Shown here piece after piece: positions 6,755 to 11,179 of a DNA stretch of 11,179 bases (positions within the stretch are counted from its first letter, which is position 1; each line of letters opens with the position of its first letter). Source of the DNA: Clostridia bacterium. GTDB lineage: Bacteria > Bacillota_A > Clostridia > Christensenellales > Aristaeellaceae. The notes beneath the pieces were generated by a model, which worked only from the letters and a program-made list of their open reading frames with translations, did no database searches and was not told where the DNA came from. The position numbers and the translations under genes are program-made. The stretch covers positions 1 to 11,179 of the forward strand of contig JAGBAU010000104.1 of NCBI GenBank assembly GCA_017938785.1, read 5' to 3'.

Positions 6755-6998
6755 GTGTATAGCACACTCGCGGTACCACTCAAATTGCGATATAAAATCG
6801 CCGCTCATCGGGCTCCAACAAGCCCTATGCATTTACGCAGCATTCACGTAAGCCCCTAATCAACGAATTTTCAGGGCTTCAACTCGGAAGTGATAGGTCT
6901 GTGAAGTTTCTGCCATCGGTTCGCACCAACCACCGACTCTCTGGAAGCGTACGCTTCGACCGTCTTCGTCATCGTCTTTGAAATGATTTTCGGTTGTT
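6720..6998 (-). promoter_or_regulatory. T-box leader upstream of the acyl-CoA synthetase, apparent Ile (ATC) specifier
   Basis: tRNA-sensing riboswitch. The T-box sequence GAGTGGTACCGCG is at 6781-6769. Stem I has the AGAGAG bulge region and a distal hairpin TCGGT...ACCGA with GGTTGGTGCGA (about 6938-6918). A stem II candidate pairs AAGCCC with GGGGCTT. The base of stem I closes by TTCAAC with GTTGAA. In CCTATCACTTCCGAG, ATC (6894-6892) lies six bases before GAG and is followed by the conserved A. That is the spacing of GGC in the B. subtilis glyQS leader as I recall it, so the specifier is ATC, Ile. The bulge UGGU pairs with discriminator A, as for tRNA-Ile. Expression should rise when tRNA-Ile is uncharged. 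Confidence 0.94.
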
Positions 6999-7004
6999 GA
7001 AAGA

Positions 7005-7034
7005 ATTTTAGCACAGATATCCCGCATTTGTCAA
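7005..7034 (-). promoter_or_regulatory. Sigma-A promoter of the T-box/acyl-CoA synthetase unit
   Basis: On the minus strand, -35 TTGACA (7034-7029), an 18-base spacer and -10 TAAAAT (7010-7005) are present. The -10 is preceded by TGC, giving an extended -10. Transcription should begin near 6998, at the base of T-box stem I. Confidence 0.85.
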
Positions 7035-7077
7035 TCACTGAAATCCGCAAAAAATTAACCGGGGAAATTTATACGCA

Positions 7078-7107
7078 CTGCACAGAGGGGATTTTAAACC
7101 GGTGCAG
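7078..7107. repeat. Small inverted repeat in the divergent intergenic region
   Basis: CTGCAC (7078-7083) and GTGCAG (7102-7107) form an inverted repeat with an 18-base spacer, between the synthetase promoter and the sigma-factor gene. It could be a regulator site, but six-base arms can occur by chance. The rest of 7035-7185 is AT-rich. I see no convincing promoter for the sigma-factor gene there. Confidence 0.25.
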
Positions 7108-7185
7108 AAATTTAATTATATGGAAATCTGACAAAATCCGTATTTATTGCGTCAATATAAGTGAAACGGGAGTGAGTAGGGTTTC

Positions 7186-7665
7186 ATGGATGAACGGGAA
7201 TACCAAAGACGAATTACAGAGTGCGTGCCTGCCCTGTACAGGGTGGCGCGCTCCATACTGAATAACGAGCATGATTGCGCCGATGCGGTGCAGGAAGCGG
7301 TGTTCCAGGGCTGGGTGAAGCGGCATCAACTGAGGGATATGGCCAGCTTCAAAACATGGATCACCCGCATCACCGTAAACGAATGCCGCAATCTCCAGCG
7401 TAAAGCCATGAAACAGAAGATGGCGGTGGAGGCAAGCATCGAGGAGATGCGTCAGCCGCAGAATAAGAGCGGCAAAACGGAACTGGAGGCGGCGCTTTCA
7501 GAATTACCGGATAAATACCGGCTGCCGATTGTGCTCTATTATATGGAAGATTATCCCACGCGAACCATTGCGGGAATGCTGGAAATCCCCGAGGGACGAT
7601 TGCGGGAACGTATGCGAACAGCACGGAAAATGCTGGGGAGGTTGCTAAAACATGAATCGGATTGA
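7186..7665 (+). CDS. ECF-type RNA polymerase sigma factor
   Basis: 159 residues, the usual size of extracytoplasmic-function sigma factors. Region 2 lies at about 10-75 (ALYRVARSILNNEHDCADAVQEAVFQGW, then FKTWITRITVNECRN), with the DA-QEAF-like core-binding segment. Region 4 lies at about 100-152 (ALSELPDKYRLPIVLYYME, then the helix-turn-helix TRTIAGMLEIPEGRLRERMRTARKML). Regions 1.1 and 3 are absent, as expected. The start is preceded by GGAGTGAG. The gene overlaps the next one by 14 bases (ATG at 7652, stop at 7663-7665), a typical sigma/anti-sigma arrangement. It probably directs transcription of its own operon in response to an envelope or redox signal, but no matching promoter was found here. 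Confidence 0.92.
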   Translation: MDEREYQRRITECVPALYRVARSILNNEHDCADAVQEAVFQGWVKRHQLRDMASFKTWITRITVNECRNLQRKAMKQKMAVEASIEEMRQPQNKSGKTELEAALSELPDKYRLPIVLYYMEDYPTRTIAGMLEIPEGRLRERMRTARKMLGRLLKHESD

Positions 7666-8083
7666 AGAATTTGACGCCCTGAGAAATGAAAACTGGGACA
7701 GCGTCTATGCAAATGTCCCCCAGTCGGTGAACGAGGGCGTACAGCTGGCCTTTGCCCGCATTCATGCCCATGAACGCCGCCGCAAACAAACCTTCCGTTT
7801 GATTTCCATGGCCGCCTGCCTGTGCGTTGCGCTGGGCGTGGGCGCGATTGCACTCAGAAGCGGCCCTGCGGACGCCCCTGACCGGGTGGCTGCGCCGGTG
7901 ACGGAACTGCGCATCCTGTCCCGGGACGAAATTGTGCATGCATCCAAGGCGGACGCCTGTTTCCATATCAAGTCCGATTGCTCCAAGATAGAGGGAGAAA
8001 CCGTAGAATTACAACTGATGACGGCGCTGGAATTTGAAAAGAAACTGTGCCCGGCCTGCGGCGTGGGCGTGGCGCTGCCCTGA
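7652..8083 (+). CDS. Probable anti-sigma factor with single membrane segment and extracytoplasmic Cys/His domain
   Basis: 143 residues. The N-terminal 46 residues are cytoplasmic and charged (NENWDSVYANVPQ, ending ERRRK). They resemble the short N-termini of clostridial anti-sigma proteins and lack the HxxxCxxC zinc motif of the ZAS group. One membrane helix lies at about 48-68. The outer part ends in a compact motif: H105-x4-C110-x22-C133-x2-C136, with C103 nearby. The overlap with the sigma-factor gene, membrane topology and size support an anti-sigma role: holding the ECF factor until an outside signal is sensed. The Cys/His cluster looks able to bind a metal or form disulfides. No family name can be given with certainty. 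GGGGAGG lies upstream of the ATG. Confidence 0.78.
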   Translation: MNRIEEFDALRNENWDSVYANVPQSVNEGVQLAFARIHAHERRRKQTFRLISMAACLCVALGVGAIALRSGPADAPDRVAAPVTELRILSRDEIVHASKADACFHIKSDCSKIEGETVELQLMTALEFEKKLCPACGVGVALP

Positions 8084-8099
8084 TAAAGGAGAGAAAACT

Positions 8100-9248
8100 A
8101 TGAAATATCGTATTCTCGGCCGCACCGGCCTGAAGGTGAGCGAAATCGGCATGGGCTGTGAGGGCTTCATGGAGAAGACCGACGATGAAATCCGTGCCTT
8201 TATAGATATGATGGAAGCGGGCGGCGTGAACTGCATCGACCTGTATTCGCCCAACCCGGAGATGAGAAGCGGCTTGGGCAAGGCGCTGGCGGGACGCAGG
8301 GAGAAGTTTGTGCTCCAGGCCCACCTTTGCGCCATCTGGACCGACGGCCAGTACAAGCGCACCCGCAAGCTGTCCGAGGTGCAGGAAGCCTTCGAGGACC
8401 AGCTTGAACGCCTGCAGACCGACCATGTGGAAATCGGCATGATCCATTATGTGGATTCGCCTGCGGAATGGGATTCCATTGAAAAGGGCGAAGTGATGGA
8501 ATATGCGCTTCAGCTCAAAAAGGAAGGCAAGATCGGCTGCATCGGCGTTTCCAGCCACAACCCGGAGGCGGCGTTGAAGGCCGTGCACAGCGGGCTGGTG
8601 GATGTATTGATGTTCAGTGTGAACCCCTGCTACGACCTGCTGCCCGGCACCGAGGTGGTGGAGGATCTGTGGGCGGAAAAGAGCTATGCAGCGCCGCTTC
8701 TGAACATGGACCCCAATCGCCAGGAGCTCTATGAAACCTGTCAGCGCCTGGGCGTGGGCATTACGGTTATGAAGGCCTTCGGCGGCGGAGACCTACTCAA
8801 TGAGAAGTATTCCCCGGCGGGCAAGGCCCTCAACGCCTTCCAGTGCCTGCGCTCTGCGCTGGACCGCCCGGGTGTGGCAAGCGTCATGTCCGGCGCACGC
8901 AATCTGGAGGATTTGAAGCAGAGCATCGCCTATGCGGACGCTTCCGATGAAGAGACGGATTACGCAGCAGCCCTGGCGGCCTTGCCCAAAATCAGCTGGA
9001 AGGGCCACTGCATGTACTGCGGCCACTGCGCACCCTGTCCCAAGGGCATCGATGTGGCAACGGTGACCAAGTTCCTGAACCTTGTGCGCGCCCAGGGCGA
9101 GATGCCCGAAACTGTGCGCGAGCATTATGCCGTGCTTTCCGCCAAGGCGGGCGAATGCATCGGCTGCGGCGCATGCGAAAAGCGCTGCCCCTTTGAGGTT
9201 CCTGTGATGGAGAATATGAAGAAGGCAGCGGAGCTTTTCGGCGCGTAA
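8100..9248 (+). CDS. Aldo/keto reductase with C-terminal 2x[4Fe-4S] ferredoxin domain
   Basis: 382 residues. The N-terminal barrel (about 1-290) begins YRILGRTGLKVSEIGMGCEG, has IDLYSPNPEMRSGLGKAL (46-63), MIHYVDS (114-120), IGCIGVSSHNPEA and FGGGDLL. Two cluster motifs follow: C304, C307, C310, C313 (the last gap is x2, not x3) and C353, C356, C359, C363. This matches a clostridial group of ferredoxin-fused aldo/keto reductases. Of the usual Asp-Tyr-Lys-His tetrad, D47 and H116 are present. The Tyr position is shifted (Y49), and the Lys strand reads VLQAHL (H75), so NADPH-carbonyl chemistry may differ. The start at 8100 follows AAAGGAGAG; the longer frame to 8034 overlaps the anti-sigma gene. 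It lies 16 bases after that gene, in one operon. The substrate is unknown. Confidence 0.88.
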   Translation: MKYRILGRTGLKVSEIGMGCEGFMEKTDDEIRAFIDMMEAGGVNCIDLYSPNPEMRSGLGKALAGRREKFVLQAHLCAIWTDGQYKRTRKLSEVQEAFEDQLERLQTDHVEIGMIHYVDSPAEWDSIEKGEVMEYALQLKKEGKIGCIGVSSHNPEAALKAVHSGLVDVLMFSVNPCYDLLPGTEVVEDLWAEKSYAAPLLNMDPNRQELYETCQRLGVGITVMKAFGGGDLLNEKYSPAGKALNAFQCLRSALDRPGVASVMSGARNLEDLKQSIAYADASDEETDYAAALAALPKISWKGHCMYCGHCAPCPKGIDVATVTKFLNLVRAQGEMPETVREHYAVLSAKAGECIGCGACEKRCPFEVPVMENMKKAAELFGA

Positions 9249-9289
9249 GATGGGGCGCCTTTGATTTCCTGTGGATGGGAGGGTTGAAC

Positions 9290-11041
9290 ATGAAAAAGGG
9301 AGGCCTGCTTGCGCTGGCTGTGTTGATGCTGTTGCCTGCGTGTGCATTTGCAGATGTACAGGGAGATTTCTGGACCTGTAATGAGGATCTCTACTATCAT
9401 TTCAACCGGAACTGCAGCGGTGCTGAGGATATGGTGCCCATCTCCGAAGCAGCGGCCCGGGCCTTTGATAAGTATGCCTGCCCGGTGTGCTTTCCATACG
9501 AAGATGCGGGCGAGGATGTGCAGGCTGTGGTGCGCGGTGGTACCATCGTGGTGCACTTTTCGGATGCATGGCTTGCGAAGCCGGAGCTCACCGGCGTGTT
9601 CGGCTGGTCGCCGGACAGTGAGCATACCGGGAAAGAAGCCGACCAACTGCTGGCGGAATACCTGCACGGCAACGCATACAACAGCTTCCTGGCCGATTAT
9701 CTGGCCGACGGCAGCGCTGAGGGGCGTGCCCGCAACCCGGTGATATTGGAAACCAACGGGGAATTGGTGATGAATCACCGCCACATCGGCAGCGATTGGT
9801 ACACCATCGTGCGCCCTACGGAAAGGTTTGACAACAGCTGGGACATGTACTGGCGCATCAACGGCATCAAGCTGCGCATGGATGGCGACAGCCTGTTCAC
9901 CAATTTCGATCAGCAGACCGTGGAAGAGCACAAGACGCTCAAACTCACACGAGGCGGCAGTGATGGTCCGGTATTCGAAACAGAGAATGACGCCATGCAG
10001 ATGGTCGTCTATCGGGAACTGGACGCCAACATCGCGGTGATTTATGAAAAGAGCGCGGACAAGGATTTCCTGGAAGCTGCCCAGCTGCGCATTCCCGGCA
10101 CGGCCCAGGGGATCGAGATGGACGGCTACATGGACGCAGGCCGCGGCGTGTACTGCTGCACCCTCACCGATGCGGAACTGGCGCTACTGCAGAATGGTGC
10201 ACAGGCGCAGGTCTGGCACAAGCCCCTGCTGGAGGATGCACAGTTCATGGACAGTCCATACGCTGAAGTGCGGCGCGGCATGGGTGGTAGCGGTATCATC
10301 GACCGTGAGGGCAATTTCGTGGTGGAGGCGCAGTATAAATTCGTATCCCGGCCGGAACCGGACAGCTTCCGTATCACTACGCCCCGGCCATTCTTCTGTG
10401 AGGATAAGGACGGCGGCTTGACGGTGTTGCACGGCGAAACCCTGGATACCATCTTTCAAATGGAAAAAACGGGGGATTATATCCGCGGAGAGTTTGAGAA
10501 TCCTTCGGTGTTTACCCTTTCTGTGGGCGGAAGGGGAAAACAACTGCGGTCGCTGACGGATGGCAGCCTGCTGTTTGAAATGCTCTATGATGAAACCGGC
10601 AACTACAGCGGTGAATTTACCAATGTAGACGGTTATTATCGTGTGCTGGCGGATGGTTATCCTACCCGTATGGTGGCCTGGCACGGCAACGGTCTCCAGG
10701 CAACGGCCCGTCTCATTGACAACGAGGGCGAACGCATATCCGATGATTATCAGCGCATCACACCTATGGTTTGGTCCGGAGAGAAGGGCGCATTCCTGGT
10801 GGAAAGCTTCAACCCCGACAACTATGATAACGATATCTTCGCCGGGGAGAAGCAGAATGCTTATGAATACGGCGTGAAGTACGACGGCAGCGCCTACGGC
10901 GAGGGCTGGCGCTGCGGCCTGATCGACCAGGACGGCAATACCCTGGTGGAGATGAAGTACACCGCCGTGGAAGCCTACGAGGACGGTACCATCTGGTTCA
11001 CTGCCGGGGATGGTAACAGTCTGATCTGGCAGGGATTCTGA
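9290..11041 (+). CDS. Exported protein with N-terminal Cys/His motif and WG-like repeats
   Basis: 583 residues, function not recognised. It begins with a signal peptide: MKKGG, then a hydrophobic stretch to about residue 21. Both AFA-D (signal peptidase I, after 21) and LPAC (lipobox-like, Cys 18) are possible cleavage sites. The mature N-terminus holds YYHFNRNCSG...KYACPVCF: H37-x4-C42-x21-C64-x2-C67, matching the outer domain of the anti-sigma protein. The middle (about 75-330) has no recognised domain. The C-terminal part contains WG-repeat-like units: GIIDREGNFVVEAQYKFV from about 335, and GLIDQDGNTLVEMKYTAV from about 543. The start at 9290 follows GGGAGGG; an in-frame ATG at 9275 is less likely. 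It is 41 bases after the reductase gene and is probably the last gene of the sigma-factor operon. No terminator is evident after it. Confidence 0.75.
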   Translation: MKKGGLLALAVLMLLPACAFADVQGDFWTCNEDLYYHFNRNCSGAEDMVPISEAAARAFDKYACPVCFPYEDAGEDVQAVVRGGTIVVHFSDAWLAKPELTGVFGWSPDSEHTGKEADQLLAEYLHGNAYNSFLADYLADGSAEGRARNPVILETNGELVMNHRHIGSDWYTIVRPTERFDNSWDMYWRINGIKLRMDGDSLFTNFDQQTVEEHKTLKLTRGGSDGPVFETENDAMQMVVYRELDANIAVIYEKSADKDFLEAAQLRIPGTAQGIEMDGYMDAGRGVYCCTLTDAELALLQNGAQAQVWHKPLLEDAQFMDSPYAEVRRGMGGSGIIDREGNFVVEAQYKFVSRPEPDSFRITTPRPFFCEDKDGGLTVLHGETLDTIFQMEKTGDYIRGEFENPSVFTLSVGGRGKQLRSLTDGSLLFEMLYDETGNYSGEFTNVDGYYRVLADGYPTRMVAWHGNGLQATARLIDNEGERISDDYQRITPMVWSGEKGAFLVESFNPDNYDNDIFAGEKQNAYEYGVKYDGSAYGEGWRCGLIDQDGNTLVEMKYTAVEAYEDGTIWFTAGDGNSLIWQGF

Positions 11042-11057
11042 TTCGCAAAAATGAACG

Positions 11058-11086
11058 TTGACCTTTGCTGCGCCTTGGGTTAAAAT
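11058..11086 (+). promoter_or_regulatory. Sigma-A promoter of rbsD
   Basis: TTGACC (11058-11063), a 17-base spacer and TAAAAT (11081-11086) are present. Transcription should start near 11093, leaving a leader of only about 17 bases that holds the GGGGGAG ribosome site. A CcpA or repressor site would have to overlap the promoter; none is obvious. Confidence 0.75.
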
Positions 11087-11109
11087 GGATGCAAAGGGGG
11101 AGAAAAACT

Positions 11110-11179
11110 ATGCGTAAAACTGTACTGCTCAATTCCAATATTTCTTCTGTGATTTCCTGCATGGGCCACACGGACATGA
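11110..11179 (+). CDS. rbsD: D-ribose pyranase RbsD (N-terminal fragment, cut by window end)
   Basis: Only 23 codons are visible. NSNISSVISCMGHTDM is very close to the well-known start of RbsD (NSDISSVISRLGHTD in E. coli). The His in GHTD is the family's catalytic histidine. RbsD interconverts the pyranose forms of ribose for uptake and phosphorylation, and usually opens an operon with the RbsACB transporter and ribokinase. The start is set by GGGGGAG about 8 bases upstream. It has its own promoter and lies 68 bases after the exported-protein gene, so it is likely a separate unit. Confidence 0.9.
   Translation, partial: MRKTVLLNSNISSVISCMGHTDM

Noticed and set aside
6688..6783. 32-codon N-terminal extension of the HTH-cupin-synthetase protein
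   Set aside because: It would translate the T-box sequence and terminator; GGAAGGA before 6687 and the start of the HTH domain fit the shorter form.
7232..7243. Palindrome CCCTGTACAGGG
   Set aside because: It lies inside the sigma-factor coding region, where the codons encode an ordinary region 2 segment; most likely chance.
7028..7261. 77-codon plus-strand open frame overlapping the start of the sigma-factor gene
   Set aside because: It overlaps the divergent promoter region, is out of frame with the sigma factor, and has no ribosome site or recognisable content.

Overview
The window looks like chromosome from an anaerobic, fairly GC-rich member of the Bacillota, most likely a gut- or rumen-type clostridium. 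The evidence is two T-box leaders, a ferredoxin-dependent 2-oxoacid oxidoreductase, a ferredoxin-fused aldo/keto reductase, strong AGGAGG-type ribosome binding sites and an ECF sigma/anti-sigma pair of clostridial style. No rRNA, tRNA, mobile element or CRISPR array was seen. The genus cannot be fixed from the sequence alone.

Left part (1-4367, minus strand): one promoter and one T-box leader precede a tight six-gene operon. In order of transcription these are a MinD/ParA-like ATPase, a two-cluster ferredoxin subunit, the alpha, beta and gamma subunits of a 2-oxoacid:ferredoxin oxidoreductase (best read as the branched-chain, ketoisovalerate type), and a branched-chain aminotransferase (ilvE) cut by the window edge. 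The specifier codon read by alignment is GTA (Val).

Middle (4371-7034, minus strand): a second promoter and a second, closely related T-box, with ATC (Ile) as its apparent specifier, precede one large gene. Its product joins an XRE-type helix-turn-helix, a cupin and a complete acyl-CoA synthetase (ANL superfamily) in a single chain.

Together these two transcription units look like a salvage route from short branched-chain fatty acids to branched-chain amino acids: acid to acyl-CoA, reductive carboxylation with reduced ferredoxin to the 2-oxoacid, then transamination. T-boxes switch genes on when a tRNA is uncharged, so their presence argues that the oxidoreductase runs in the biosynthetic direction here.

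Right part (7186-11041, plus strand, divergent): an apparent four-gene operon with an ECF sigma factor, an overlapping single-pass anti-sigma protein, an aldo/keto reductase with a C-terminal 2x[4Fe-4S] domain, and a large exported protein with WG-like repeats. The extracytoplasmic part of the anti-sigma protein and the N-terminus of the exported protein share an H-x4-C-x21/22-C-x2-C motif, which suggests a common metal- or redox-sensing task at the cell surface. The window ends with a strong promoter and the first 23 codons of rbsD (D-ribose pyranase), probably the start of a ribose uptake operon.
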